A stretch of 64,000 bases of DNA from Aquitalea aquatica (GTDB lineage Bacteria > Pseudomonadota > Gammaproteobacteria > Burkholderiales > Chromobacteriaceae): the NCBI RefSeq assembly GCF_013911085.1, contig NZ_JACERN010000046.1, positions 1 to 64,000 of the forward strand. The letters are read 5' to 3'. Shown one piece after another: positions 50,165-59,358 of the stretch. Under the pieces are notes generated by a model. That model was not told the DNA's origin. It saw only the letters and a program-made list of their open reading frames with translations, and made no database searches. The first letter of the stretch is position 1, and each line of letters opens with the position of its first letter. The position numbers were made by a program, and so were the translations under genes.

Positions 50165-50803
50165 ATGGAAATCAGTAGCCGCTTTTTTCAAATGGAAGTG
50201 TTTTCCGCCCTGGGCACGGTTGCCTTCGCCTTTTCTGGTTATCTGATCGGCGTACGCAAGCAACTGGACCTGCTGGGCATCGTGGTGGTGGCCCTGCTCA
50301 CCGCCATTGGCGGTGGCATCATCCGCGATGTGCTGGTGGCCAGGGTGCCACTGGTGTTTTTTGATTACACCAGTCTGGTGATCATTGCCGCCACCTTGCT
50401 GGTTTCGGCACTGCTGCGCCTGCACCGGCGGCAAAGCCGCACGCTGGAGCGGCTGTTCATCATCGCCGATTCGCTGGGGCTGGTGGCCTTCAGCATCACC
50501 GGTGCCCAGGTTGGGCTGATGTATGATCTGAACGCTTTTGGCGTGGTGCTGCTGGGTTTCATCACCGCCGTTGGTGGTGGTGTGGTGCGCGACATGATGG
50601 TGAATGACATTCCCTTCATCCTGCACAAGGATTTTTACGGCACGGTGTCCATACTGGTAGCAGGTGGACTATTTGTGCTGGACCAGCTGACCTGGGTTAG
50701 CACCTTGCTGTTGCAGCTGTTGTTTCTGGGCGGACTGGCGGTGCGTCTGTTTGCACACTGGAGCGAACTGGCTCTGCCCAAGATAGGCCCGCACACCAAA
50801 TAA
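50165..50803 (+). CDS. TRIC-family cation channel homologue (UPF0126, YicG/YadS type)
   Basis: Inner-membrane protein of 212 residues with seven predicted helices arranged as two repeats of three: each repeat carries a glycine-rich kink followed by Arg-Asp, TAIGGGIIRDVLV (about 40-52) and TAVGGGVVRDMMV (about 127-139). Bacterial TRIC homologues form K+-permeable trimers; physiological function in bacteria is unclear. A GTG directly precedes the ATG I use. Confidence 0.88.
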   Translation: MEISSRFFQMEVFSALGTVAFAFSGYLIGVRKQLDLLGIVVVALLTAIGGGIIRDVLVARVPLVFFDYTSLVIIAATLLVSALLRLHRRQSRTLERLFIIADSLGLVAFSITGAQVGLMYDLNAFGVVLLGFITAVGGGVVRDMMVNDIPFILHKDFYGTVSILVAGGLFVLDQLTWVSTLLLQLLFLGGLAVRLFAHWSELALPKIGPHTK

Positions 50804-50817
50804 GAAGGATGACAGCC

Positions 50818-51426
50818 ATGTGGCCGGCGGACAAAGAAAAAGCCCAGGACTGGATACGCCAGTGCCTGGCCAGGTTTGTCTTTGATGGACAGGCCGGTGA
50901 CATCCCGTGGCGCGGGGTGCAAGAGGGCCAACGACCGGCGGCGGTGCTGGTGCCGCTGGTATGGCACGATAGCGGCCCCACGGTGCTGCTGACCCGGCGT
51001 ACCGAGTCTTTGTCGACGCATGCTGGCCAGGTGAGTTTTCCGGGTGGCAAGGTGGACGCTGAGGATCGTTCAGTGATCGCGGCAGCCTTGCGTGAGGCGC
51101 GTGAAGAAATCGGGCTGGCGGAAGAGCAGGTGATCGTGCTGGGTACCTTGCCGCAGTACGTGACCATTACCGGCTTTGTCGTGACGCCGGTGGTGGCCAT
51201 GCTGCAGCCACCCCTGCAGCTGCGTCCGGAGCCGGGCGAGGTAGCCGAGGTGTTCGAGCTGCCGCTGCAGCTGGCGTTGGATGGCCGGCAGTATGAAAAG
51301 CACAGCTATGTGCGCGATGGGGTGGCCGGGCATTATCTGGCCATGCAGTGGCAGCAGTTCACCATCTGGGGGGCGACGGCGGCCATGTTGCGCCTACTGT
51401 CGCAGGCACTGGACGCGCCCCGCTGA
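50818..51426 (+). CDS. Nudix hydrolase, CoA pyrophosphatase type (NudL)
   Basis: Hydrolase of 202 residues. The CoA-pyrophosphatase signature LLTRRTESLSTHAGQVSFPGG leads directly into the Nudix box (G-x5-E-x7-REUxEExGU: GGKVDAEDRSVIAA then LREAREEIGL). I start at 50818, since AGAAGG is nine bases upstream of it but touches the earlier ATG at 50809. It lies 14 bases after the TRIC-type gene and is convergent, one base apart, with the diguanylate cyclase gene. Confidence 0.9.
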   Translation: MWPADKEKAQDWIRQCLARFVFDGQAGDIPWRGVQEGQRPAAVLVPLVWHDSGPTVLLTRRTESLSTHAGQVSFPGGKVDAEDRSVIAAALREAREEIGLAEEQVIVLGTLPQYVTITGFVVTPVVAMLQPPLQLRPEPGEVAEVFELPLQLALDGRQYEKHSYVRDGVAGHYLAMQWQQFTIWGATAAMLRLLSQALDAPR

Positions 51427-51427
51427 A

Positions 51428-53296
51428 CTACTCGGCGTTGCCGTCGCTCAGCATCAGGTCGCGTCCGGCCATCTTGGCCTGGTAGAGCAGCTTGTCGGCG
51501 CGACTGAGCATGCCAGATGGCGTATCTCCGGGGCGCCAGTCGGTAATGCCGCCACTGAAAGTGACTTTCTCGTCGGTAAAGGGAAATACCGTGCTGGCCA
51601 GTACCTGCTGTATCCGCGCCATCACTTTTTCTGCATCACGCAAGCGGGTGCAGGGGAAAATCACCAGGAATTCCTCGCCGCCGATACGAGCACATACATC
51701 GGTGCTACGGGTGCAGTCCACCGCAGCATTGGCTACGGCCAGCAGCACATTGTCGCCAGCCTGGTGGCCAAAGCTGTCATTGAATTGCTTGAAGTGATCG
51801 ATATCGAACACGGCGACTGACATGGGCTGGCTGTAGCGCTCGCAGCGCTGTAGTTCTTCCTTGAGGGTCTGGTCGGCATGACGGCGGTTGCTCAGCCGAG
51901 TCAGCGGATCGGTGATGGCCATCTGGTTGAGCAGGCGGTTTTTTTCTTCCAGTTCGTTTTCCAAAGCCTTGCGTTCGGAAATATCGTAGAGGGCAATCAG
52001 TGCCGCCGGGATCTGCTGTTGCGGCATCAGCTCCACCGAGACAATGGCCCACAGCTTGCTCTGGTCAGCGCGCTCCAGCTCGGCTTCACGGTTGGAGACG
52101 ACTTCGCCGCTACGCAGCCAGTCGCAGACCGGCGACAATTGCAGCGGCAGATCCAGCATGGCTGACTGGCCATCGGCACGCTGCGGTGCGGCCGGCAGCT
52201 GCAGCATGTCGCGTGCCGGTGCGTTGGCACGCAGGATGCGCAGGCCATCGGTGGCTACCAGCACCAGGGCGACCGGAGCGGTGTCCAGGGTGAGCCTGGC
52301 CAGCTCTTCGCTTTCACGGATGCGCGCGGCGCTGGCTGAGAGCAGGCGGTTCTGGCGGATGCTGGCCAGATGGTTGCGCAGGGTCAGCATGGTCAGGCCG
52401 GCGGTAAACAGCCAGGCCAGAATGGCCAGCGTGGCCTTGTCGTTATAGGCGCGGGTGAAATCGCGTTCGGCAATGCCCACCACCACGCGGAAGGGAAAGC
52501 CCTCCATCAGGCGGGAGCTGTAGAGCCGTACTTCCTGATCCAGGATGGAACGGGCACGAAACTGCAGATAATTGTCGTGGCGGTCCAGCACATCGGTGCT
52601 TTGCAGTTCGTTCAGCGCCTGCTCAGTCTTGCCCTTCTGCGCGGGCCAGCTGGCTTGCAACACCTGGCGCTGATCCAGCACCAGGATTTCACCGAAACGG
52701 CCTACCGGCAACTTGGCTACTTCGGCCTGAAAGAAATGTTTGTCCAGCACGCCCACTACCATGCCGATGGCTTCGTCATCCTGGTTCAGCAGCTTCTGTA
52801 CCAGCACGATGCCATCTTGTCCCTGTTCCTGGCGGGTAGAGGTAAAGCTGCTGTCCTGGCCTCCATTACGGTGATACCAGCGACAATAATCGGTTTTCAG
52901 CTGGGAGGATGGGCTGTGTTTCTGGCTGGAATACAGCACGTAGCAGGAGCTATCCAGAATGTCGATCTGCTTCAGGTTGGGCATCTGGCGCAGCTTGCTG
53001 CGCATCTGCACGTCGATGCGCTGTTCCTGCTCCTGCGACAACAAGTGCTTGTTCAGCAACAGCTGTACCAGATTACTGTCGCTGGCACTTTTCAGGATCA
53101 GGCTGGTTTCGCGCAAGCCGGACGAGAGCCGCTCTTCCAGTAGCTCAGACAAGCCGGCAGCCTGGTTGCGTGCCTCGCTCTCGCCCTGGCGGCGGGTTCC
53201 GGCCAGGTCAAGAATGACCACCAGCAAGGTGCTGGCCAGGAAGATCGCTGCCAACCATTTGGCGCGCTTGCCCTTTGCCTGTTGTTGCTTGCGCAA
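51428..53296 (-). CDS. Membrane diguanylate cyclase with periplasmic sensor and PAS domain
   Basis: Synthesises c-di-GMP. It has 622 residues and begins with TTG at 53296 (no in-frame ATG near the basic N-terminus). Order: membrane helix about 12-30, a dCACHE-like periplasmic sensor to about 285, a second helix about 285-305, a coiled coil, a PAS domain about 330-450, and a C-terminal GGDEF domain. The active site is RIGGEEFLVIF and an inhibitory RxxD site (RSTD) lies five residues before it, so product inhibition is expected. No EAL domain. The ligand of the sensor is unknown. Confidence 0.92.
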   Translation of the reverse strand: MRKQQQAKGKRAKWLAAIFLASTLLVVILDLAGTRRQGESEARNQAAGLSELLEERLSSGLRETSLILKSASDSNLVQLLLNKHLLSQEQEQRIDVQMRSKLRQMPNLKQIDILDSSCYVLYSSQKHSPSSQLKTDYCRWYHRNGGQDSSFTSTRQEQGQDGIVLVQKLLNQDDEAIGMVVGVLDKHFFQAEVAKLPVGRFGEILVLDQRQVLQASWPAQKGKTEQALNELQSTDVLDRHDNYLQFRARSILDQEVRLYSSRLMEGFPFRVVVGIAERDFTRAYNDKATLAILAWLFTAGLTMLTLRNHLASIRQNRLLSASAARIRESEELARLTLDTAPVALVLVATDGLRILRANAPARDMLQLPAAPQRADGQSAMLDLPLQLSPVCDWLRSGEVVSNREAELERADQSKLWAIVSVELMPQQQIPAALIALYDISERKALENELEEKNRLLNQMAITDPLTRLSNRRHADQTLKEELQRCERYSQPMSVAVFDIDHFKQFNDSFGHQAGDNVLLAVANAAVDCTRSTDVCARIGGEEFLVIFPCTRLRDAEKVMARIQQVLASTVFPFTDEKVTFSGGITDWRPGDTPSGMLSRADKLLYQAKMAGRDLMLSDGNAE

Positions 53297-53428
53297 GATG
53301 TGGTTTTCCCCGTTTAAATAATCGCGGCCTGTATGGCCGTCTGATCGGTATGCTCTATCCGGTATACCTCGTAAACACGCGAATGGACACTTTTATACTG
53401 AGTGCGGCCATCCGCCGCCACGATGGTC

Positions 53429-54271
53429 TCAGTGCTGAAAGCGCATGGATAGGTCGATAGCCTGAATATCCTTGGTGAGCTTGCCGATGGAGATGCGGTC
53501 GACCCCGGTTTCGGCGATGGCACGCACGCTGCCCATGTCTACGCCGCCGGAGGCCTCCAGTAAGGCGCGGCCGGCGCTTAGCGCCACGGCGGCACGCATG
53601 TCGTCCAGCGACATATTGTCCAGCAAAATGAGTTTGGCACCGCCATCCAGTGCCTGTTGCAACTCGTCCAGGTTTTCCACTTCGATCTGCAGGCTGACGC
53701 CGGGAGGAATGATGCGGAAAGCCTGTTCCAGCGCCTGGCGGATGCCACCGGCGGCCATGATGTGGTTTTCCTTGATCAGGATGCCGTCGTACAGACCGAT
53801 GCGCTGGTTGTCGCCACCGCCGACAGTCACCGCATACTTCTGCGCCAGACGCAGGCCGGGCAGGGTTTTGCGGGTATCCAGAATGCGCGCACGGGTGCCG
53901 GCCACCACATCCACATAGCGGCGGGTCTGGGTGGCCACGGCCGACAGGGTTTGCAGGAAGTTGAGCGCCGAACGTTCGGCCGTGAGCAGGGCGCGGGCCG
54001 GGCCGCTGATTTCGCACAGCACGCTGCCGGCAGCAATCTTGCGGCCTTCGCGGACCTGCCAGATGACGCTGCAGCGCTCATCAACCTGGCGGAAACACTC
54101 CTCAAACCACGCCTTGCCGCACACGACGGCCTCTTCGCGCAGCAGGACGGTGGCACAGCCTTCCTCGGCCTGCTCAATCAACTGGGCGGTCCAGTCGGCC
54201 TGACCAATATCCTCGGCCAGCGCAATGCTGACCTGCTGGGCGATAAGGTGGTGGGCTGGCTGCTTGCTCAT
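53429..54271 (-). CDS. nadC: Nicotinate-nucleotide pyrophosphorylase (carboxylating)
   Basis: Quinolinate phosphoribosyltransferase of de novo NAD synthesis. It has 280 residues. It shows [53 protein letters not shown] and the block [18 protein letters not shown], all carrying the basic active-site residues. The end [19 protein letters not shown] is also family-typical. It is alone; nadA and nadB are not in the window. Confidence 0.96.
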   Translation of the reverse strand: MSKQPAHHLIAQQVSIALAEDIGQADWTAQLIEQAEEGCATVLLREEAVVCGKAWFEECFRQVDERCSVIWQVREGRKIAAGSVLCEISGPARALLTAERSALNFLQTLSAVATQTRRYVDVVAGTRARILDTRKTLPGLRLAQKYAVTVGGGDNQRIGLYDGILIKENHIMAAGGIRQALEQAFRIIPPGVSLQIEVENLDELQQALDGGAKLILLDNMSLDDMRAAVALSAGRALLEASGGVDMGSVRAIAETGVDRISIGKLTKDIQAIDLSMRFQH

Positions 54272-54378
54272 GTCGGGACCCTGATGGCAAAAGCGCTATT
54301 GTACCCAGCCATGCCGGTGCTGTGGGGCTAATCGTCGCGGTGGTATCATGCGCAACACCTTGTCGGGCTGGAGTATTC

Positions 54379-55050
54379 ATGGATTTGCCTGCTGTGTTGT
54401 TTCCCCTGTGGCTGCTGTGGACGGCGGCGGCCGTGGCCGGGCTGGTGCTGGGTTTCGCCGCCACCCGGGTGCGCTGGCGGCAGCTGGATGCCGCTGCCTG
54501 CAATGCCTGGATGGGCGCCGTGGTGTTGCTGCTGGGGCTGTGGTTGATGAAGGGCGGGCTCAAGCCTGGCCTGTCTTTCCACTTGCTGGGCGCCACGGTA
54601 CTTACCTTGCTCATGGGCCCCTGGCTGGCCTTGCTGGCCATGGCGTTGCTGTTGCTGGCCCTGGTGGCCGGTGGTCATGGTGATGTGTTGGCGCTGGGGC
54701 TGAACTGGCTGTTGACCGCTGCACTACCGGTGGGGCTGAGCAGCCTGCTGTTGCAGCTGGCGCGGCGGCATCTGCCGGCACAGCTGTTTGTCTATGTCTT
54801 CCTCAATGCCTTTGTCGCTGGTGGCCTCAGCCTGTTTCTGAGTGGTGCCGCCGGCATGCTGGCGCTGGGGCTAGGTGGTGCTTACGCAGCGGACTATTTG
54901 CTGGAAGAAGCGCTGCCGTTTTATTTTTTGCTGTCCTGGTCCGAGGCTTTCATCAGCGGGCTGGTGATGGCCATTCTCATCGTCTACCGGCCGCAATGGG
55001 TTGCCAGCTTCGATGACGCGGCCTATCTGGGGCGCGGACCGGAAATCTGA
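54379..55050 (+). CDS. CbiM-like energy-coupling-factor permease-type membrane protein
   Basis: Membrane protein of 223 residues with six to seven helices. It belongs to the COG3235-type group related to CbiM/NikM substrate-binding membrane components (weak similarity; conserved acidic and histidine positions are few). The strongest block is FVYVFLNAFVAGGLSLFLSGAAGM and the end LPFYFLLSWSEAFISGLVMA, each longer than I would rely on alone. No ECF ATPase or transmembrane partner is adjacent, and no cobalamin riboswitch is seen. Start at 54379, 19 codons inside the longest frame; its ribosome-binding site (CTGGAG) is nine bases upstream. Confidence 0.7.
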   Translation: MDLPAVLFPLWLLWTAAAVAGLVLGFAATRVRWRQLDAAACNAWMGAVVLLLGLWLMKGGLKPGLSFHLLGATVLTLLMGPWLALLAMALLLLALVAGGHGDVLALGLNWLLTAALPVGLSSLLLQLARRHLPAQLFVYVFLNAFVAGGLSLFLSGAAGMLALGLGGAYAADYLLEEALPFYFLLSWSEAFISGLVMAILIVYRPQWVASFDDAAYLGRGPEI

Positions 55051-55095
55051 GCCGGCTGCTGGCCGATGATTCACCCTTTTTCAGGAGAAACAGTC

Positions 55096-55476
55096 ATGCC
55101 CTTTGCCTTGTGGAGTATCTTGCTGGTGTCGTTGCTGCCGCTGTTGTGGACCTTGCTGGCCAAGGCAGGTATCCCGTATGACAACCATCAGCCACGGGTC
55201 GGTCTGGCGGCGGCCACAGGCTGGCGCCAGCGTGCCAACTGGGCGCAGCAAAACGCCTGGGAGGCTTTCCCCAGCTATGCCGCAGCCATGTTGCTGGCCT
55301 GGATGATGAAGGTGCCGCCAGCTCGACTGGATCTGCTGGCTGGACTGTACCTGCTGCTGCGGCTGGGGCATGGCCTGTGTTATATCGCCGATCAGGCCAC
55401 ACTGCGTTCGCTGTGCTGGCTGGGGGGCATGGCCATGGTGGTGCTGCTGTTTGTCAGTGCGGCTGGCGTGTTTTAA
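55096..55476 (+). CDS. MAPEG-family membrane protein
   Basis: Membrane protein of 126 residues with four helices. The MAPEG pattern is visible: PRVGLAAATGWRQRANWAQQNAWEAF after helix 1 and LRLGHGLCYIADQATLRSLCWLGG later. Eukaryotic relatives act in eicosanoid and glutathione metabolism; bacterial members are mostly uncharacterised. CAGGAGAAA lies before the ATG at 55096, 45 bases after the CbiM-like gene, so the two may be co-transcribed. Confidence 0.85.
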   Translation: MPFALWSILLVSLLPLLWTLLAKAGIPYDNHQPRVGLAAATGWRQRANWAQQNAWEAFPSYAAAMLLAWMMKVPPARLDLLAGLYLLLRLGHGLCYIADQATLRSLCWLGGMAMVVLLFVSAAGVF

Positions 55477-55489
55477 GCACAGATCGACA

Positions 55490-56119
55490 TCAAGTGCTTA
55501 GCAGGCCTTGTGCCTGCAAAGCCTGTTGCACTGCCGGCAGGCCCACGGTGTGAAATGCCTGCCAGCCAGCTTGCCGGGCCGCCTGCACGCATTCGATGTT
55601 GTCATCGAAAAACACGATTTGCCCTGCTGCCACTTGCAGTGCTTCTTGCACGTAGCGATAAGCGGCGGCATCCGGCTTGCGCAGGCCGATCAGGTGGGAG
55701 GCAAAGCAGGCTTCGAAGTGCTGCAGCACATCGAATTCGCGCTCGATCTTGCCCCAGTGCAGGGCATTGTTATTGCTCAGCACGGCCAGCCGGTAGTGCT
55801 GGCCCAGTTGCAGCAGCAGTTCATGGACGCCGGCAAACGGTCCTTGCAGCCAGTCGTCCAGCGCCTGCAGCATGGCCTCGCTGCTGATGCCCAGTTGCAG
55901 CTTGTCTGCCATCAGTGCGGCGAACTCGCGCGGTGTGGCCCGGCCGGTGTCCAGCAGGGCCACCTCAGGTGTGTGTAGCCAGAATTGTCTGGCCTGTTCG
56001 CGGCTGAGACGGCCTTGCGACAGCGCCATCAGCGGATCGATGCCGTTCCAGTCCACCAGGACACCACCCAGATCGAAGACCAGTACCGGCGCGTGTTGCA
56101 GTGTTTGTGTCTGTTGCAT
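55490..56119 (-). CDS. HAD-superfamily hydrolase (subfamily IA, YihX-like)
   Basis: Phosphatase-like protein of 209 residues. Motif I is VLVFDLGGVLVDWNG, where the second acidic position is Gly, as in YihX-type sugar-phosphatases and haloacid-type enzymes. Motif II is in LAVLSNNNALHW, motif III Lys in GLRKPDAAAY and motif IV IVFFDDNIECVQAA. Third gene of a probable MATE-murB-HAD operon, 27 bases after murB. Substrate unknown. Confidence 0.88.
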   Translation of the reverse strand: MQQTQTLQHAPVLVFDLGGVLVDWNGIDPLMALSQGRLSREQARQFWLHTPEVALLDTGRATPREFAALMADKLQLGISSEAMLQALDDWLQGPFAGVHELLLQLGQHYRLAVLSNNNALHWGKIEREFDVLQHFEACFASHLIGLRKPDAAAYRYVQEALQVAAGQIVFFDDNIECVQAARQAGWQAFHTVGLPAVQQALQAQGLLST

Positions 56120-56146
56120 GATGGTTCGCTTTGTCGTGGCCGGGTT

Positions 56147-57172
56147 TTACCAGACCAGTGGTTCGGCTTCCAGTTCCACGCCATAGCGCTGCAGCACTGT
56201 CTCCTGTACATGGCGCGCCAGTGCCCACATCTGGCTGCCGCTGGCCAGGCCATGGTTGACCAGTACCAAGGCCTGGCGTGCATGCACACCGGCATCGCCC
56301 TGGCGATAGCCTTTCAGGCCCGCCTGCTCAATCAGCCAGCCGGCAGCCAGTTTCACCAGGCCTGGGCCAGCCGGGTAATGCGGCAGGGCAGGGAAGCGCA
56401 GCAACAGGGCATCGGCCTGACTCTGCTCAATCACCGGGTTCTTGAAGAAGCTGCCGGCATTGCCCAGCACGGCCGGGTCTGGCAGTTTGCTGGCGCGGAT
56501 GGCCATCACCACATCGCTGACATCCAGCGGTGTGGGCTGCGGGATGCCGCGTTTTTCCAGCTCTTGCTGGATGTCGCCATAGCCGGTTTTCAATTGCGGC
56601 TGACGCGACAGCCGGAAGCGCACTGCCGTCACCAGTAGCCGCCCAGCAGCCTCGTGCTTGAAAACGCTGTCACGGTAGGCAAAGTGGCAGTCGGCATTCT
56701 CCAGTAGCAGCGGGTTGCCATCAGCCTGCAGATCGGCACACACCACCTGGGCAATGCGGTCCTTCACTTCCACGCCGTAGGCACCGATGTTCTGCACCGG
56801 GCAGGCCCCCACGGTGCCGGGAATCAGGCTGAGGTTTTCCAGCCCGTACCAGCCCTGTTGCAGGCTGTAGCGCACGAAGTCATGCCAGTTCTCGCCTGCT
56901 GCGGCCTCCACCAGCACGCTGTCCGCGCTGTCTTCCAGCAAGCGGATGCCGCCTAGTGCCACCTTGATCACCAGGCCGGGGTAGTCGCGCGTCAGCAGCA
57001 GATTGCTGCCCCCGCCCAGCCACAAGACCGGGCCGGTCTGGTAGGCAGTGCTGGCGAGCACTGCCGGCAACTGCACCAGCTCATCCAGCTGGCAGAAGTG
57101 GGCCGCCTCTACCTCCATGCCAAAGGTATTGTGGGGTTTGAGCGAGATATGCGACTGAATGGCGAATGTCAT
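56147..57172 (-). CDS. murB: UDP-N-acetylenolpyruvoylglucosamine reductase
   Basis: FAD enzyme of peptidoglycan precursor synthesis; makes UDP-MurNAc. It has 341 residues (type I, E. coli length). FAD-binding VLWLGGGSNLLLT, the block SLIPGTVGACPVQNIGAYGVEV and the catalytic NAGSFFKNPV (Ser general acid) are clear. Start at 57172, MTFAIQSHISLKPHNTFGM; a much longer in-frame extension overlaps the MATE gene and is a shadow. It is unusual only in lying outside a cell-wall gene cluster. Confidence 0.96.
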   Translation of the reverse strand: MTFAIQSHISLKPHNTFGMEVEAAHFCQLDELVQLPAVLASTAYQTGPVLWLGGGSNLLLTRDYPGLVIKVALGGIRLLEDSADSVLVEAAAGENWHDFVRYSLQQGWYGLENLSLIPGTVGACPVQNIGAYGVEVKDRIAQVVCADLQADGNPLLLENADCHFAYRDSVFKHEAAGRLLVTAVRFRLSRQPQLKTGYGDIQQELEKRGIPQPTPLDVSDVVMAIRASKLPDPAVLGNAGSFFKNPVIEQSQADALLLRFPALPHYPAGPGLVKLAAGWLIEQAGLKGYRQGDAGVHARQALVLVNHGLASGSQMWALARHVQETVLQRYGVELEAEPLVW

Positions 57173-57183
57173 CTTCAGCTTTC

Positions 57184-58572
57184 TTATGCGGTTTGATGGT
57201 GCAGGCGACGGCGACTTTCGCGTGCCAGATAGCTGACCAGCAGCAGGGCGGCAATGCTCAGGCTGAATACCAGCGCCAGCCAGAAGCCATAGATGCCCAT
57301 TGGCGCCACCAGCCAGTCGGTCAGCCCCAGTGTGATGCCCAGGCCCAGCCCGATGCCCCAGAAGGCAGTGATGTGAATGATCATCGGCACTGTGGTCAGC
57401 TTGTAGCCGCGCAGCGCACCGGAGGCAATGGTCTGGGCGGCATCGGTCAGCTGGAACACCGCCGCGAACAGCAGCAGGGCCGAGCCCATGGCAATCACCT
57501 GCGGATCGGGCGAGTAAATCGCCATGATATCCTGGCGCAGCCACAGTACCAGCAACATGGTGCCTACGGCGGTAGCCAGCCCCACCAGCAGGCCCACGCC
57601 GGCAACGAAACGGGCACCATGATAATCGCCAGCACCAGCACGCTGGCCCACCCGCACGGTGAGGGCGGTGGAGATGCTCTGCGGCAACATGTAGATGATG
57701 CTGGAGAAATTCAGCACCGACTGGTGGCTGGCTACTACCGTCATGCCCAGCTTGGCAATCAGCAGGGCGATGAAGGAAAACAGGCTGACTTCTACAAAGA
57801 ATGACAGGCCGATGGGCAGGCCCAGCTTGAGGAATGCACCGTAGCGCTTCCAGTCAGGCCAGCTCATCTGCCGGGTCAGACCATAGGGGCGGAAATGACG
57901 ATGCCAGCAGATATAGGCAAACAGGGTGAGGCAGTTAAACCAGAACACGATGCCGGTGGCCCAGCCACAACCGGCTCCCCCCAGGCGTGGCAGGCCGAAC
58001 AGGCCGTGGATCAGGGCGTAATTGAGCGGAATGTTCAGCGCCAGCGCAATCAGGCTGACCACCATGATGACGCGTGGTCGGTTCAGGCTGGAGGCATAGG
58101 CGTGCAGGGCGCGGTGCATCATGGCCGCCGGCATGCCGACGGCGGTGCCGGTGATGAACAGCATGACCTTGTCTTCCACATCGGTAGGTAATTGCAGCCA
58201 CAGCCGCAAAGGGTGTTCGGCCAGCAGCATGGCTGCGGCACCCAGCAGGCCGACGAACAGGCCGAACCAGATGCCCTGTCTGCCGGTTTCGCCCAACTGC
58301 TCGGTCTGGCCTGCGCCCAGTTGATGGGACAGTACCGGATTGAGTGCAGTCACCACGCCCATCAGCGTGACATAGACGGTGATGAAAATACTGGCACCCA
58401 GGGATACAGCGGCCAGGTCGTCAGTGCTGACCCGGCCAGCCATCACGGTATCGACAAAGCCGGTGGCAACCTGGGCGACCTGGGCAATCATCATCGGCAG
58501 GGCGAGGCGGCTGATCTGGCGGGCTTCGGTGCTGATGGCACCGGGAGGGGCGCTTTTCAGTTGCTGCAACAT
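57184..58572 (-). CDS. MATE-family multidrug/Na+ antiporter (NorM-like)
   Basis: Inner-membrane efflux pump of 462 residues with 12 helices in two pseudo-symmetric halves: PMMIAQVAQVATGFVDTVMAGRVS in helix 1 region and GLPIGLSFFVEVSLFSFIALLIAKLG in helix 7 region are the two matching repeats. The NorM branch fits best. It lies 11 bases upstream of murB in the same orientation. No convincing ribosome-binding site is visible at this ATG. Confidence 0.92.
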   Translation of the reverse strand: MLQQLKSAPPGAISTEARQISRLALPMMIAQVAQVATGFVDTVMAGRVSTDDLAAVSLGASIFITVYVTLMGVVTALNPVLSHQLGAGQTEQLGETGRQGIWFGLFVGLLGAAAMLLAEHPLRLWLQLPTDVEDKVMLFITGTAVGMPAAMMHRALHAYASSLNRPRVIMVVSLIALALNIPLNYALIHGLFGLPRLGGAGCGWATGIVFWFNCLTLFAYICWHRHFRPYGLTRQMSWPDWKRYGAFLKLGLPIGLSFFVEVSLFSFIALLIAKLGMTVVASHQSVLNFSSIIYMLPQSISTALTVRVGQRAGAGDYHGARFVAGVGLLVGLATAVGTMLLVLWLRQDIMAIYSPDPQVIAMGSALLLFAAVFQLTDAAQTIASGALRGYKLTTVPMIIHITAFWGIGLGLGITLGLTDWLVAPMGIYGFWLALVFSLSIAALLLVSYLARESRRRLHHQTA

Positions 58573-58708
58573 GGCGGTGCGTCAATTCGGCGGGGTGGGC
58601 AAGCGCTCCATTATAAGGAGCGCCCGGCTACCCTGTCTTGCCCAATGGCGACGCAACGTGACAGCACCGGCGCGCAATGCGGCGCAGCGGCTGTTGCAGT
58701 GTGGCGGC

Positions 58709-59008
58709 TCAGAAGCGTACCGGCGTCTCGCGGCGCAGATCGCAGCTGATGATCAGCTCCTTGCCAAAACGGCTGTTGATGGTCAGTGCGTCCATCAGGC
58801 CCACCTCGTGGATGGTCAGCTGCCGGTTGTCCAGCTGGCTGTCATAGCCAAGCTGGCTGGCAAAGTCGATCAGTGCTTGCAGCGGCAGGGTAGTGTCGGC
58901 GCACAGGGGGGTGGCAGTCAGGCTGCCTTGTAGGGGGCGTTTTCTTCCCACGGCATCGTATACGGCAAAGGAAAAGTCGCTACAGCTATCTTGCAGGCAA
59001 TCGTACAT
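58709..59008 (-). CDS. Hypothetical protein, 99 residues
   Basis: Small protein without signal peptide or membrane helix. The N-terminal half holds two cysteines (MYDCLQDSCSDF) and the C-terminal half another (IISCDLRRETP). The residues are well distributed and GGAG lies seven bases before the ATG, so I take it as real. I do not recognise a family. It stands alone, 136 bases from the MATE gene start and convergent with nothing. Confidence 0.6.
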   Translation of the reverse strand: MYDCLQDSCSDFSFAVYDAVGRKRPLQGSLTATPLCADTTLPLQALIDFASQLGYDSQLDNRQLTIHEVGLMDALTINSRFGKELIISCDLRRETPVRF

Positions 59009-59123
59009 GGTGAAACTCCATCGGGTATGAGTGAGCGCTGTTGCGTGCCCGACTCTCCGTCAGGCGACGCTTTAGCAGGATTTTTGGGCGCCCTGCAAGT
59101 TGTCGATTAACTCGGCGCCTGTG

Positions 59124-59141
59124 CTCCGGCCATGGCCGGAG
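59124..59141. other. 18-bp perfect palindrome in the 59009-59358 gap
   Basis: CTCCGGCCATGGCCGGAG is fully self-complementary. The 350-base gap contains this, the minus-strand terminator at 59222-59264 and an A-rich stretch at 59147-59180; no gene is evident. Confidence 0.5.
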
Positions 59142-59221
59142 ACGGTAAAACCAAAACTAAAACTACTTAAAACAAGCAACATGCCCGATGTCGCATAGCG
59201 AGCGCACTATAAGGTGAACAA

Positions 59222-59264
59222 GCGGAAAAAGAAAAACCCGCCGGCCAGAAGAGCGCAGCGGGTT
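59222..59264 (-). terminator. Intrinsic terminator, minus strand
   Basis: On the minus strand AACCCGC and GCGGGTT (59264-59258 with 59241-59235) form the stem, with an inner GCGC/GGCC part, followed by a T-rich tract (TTTTTCTTTTTCC). It lies 95 bases after the exonuclease stop, the nearest upstream gene. Confidence 0.75.
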
Positions 59265-59358
59265 ATCCGACTCACGCTTTAGCTGGCATTTATAGTGCGC
59301 CCAGCAAGCTGTATCAAATCGGCGCATGAGAAAAGATTATTCCTGAGCAGATTGCCTG

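Noticed and set aside
48824-50626. A 600-codon minus-strand frame opposite rho and the TRIC-type gene
   Set aside because: It spans two well-identified genes and their terminator and has no domain; a codon-bias shadow.
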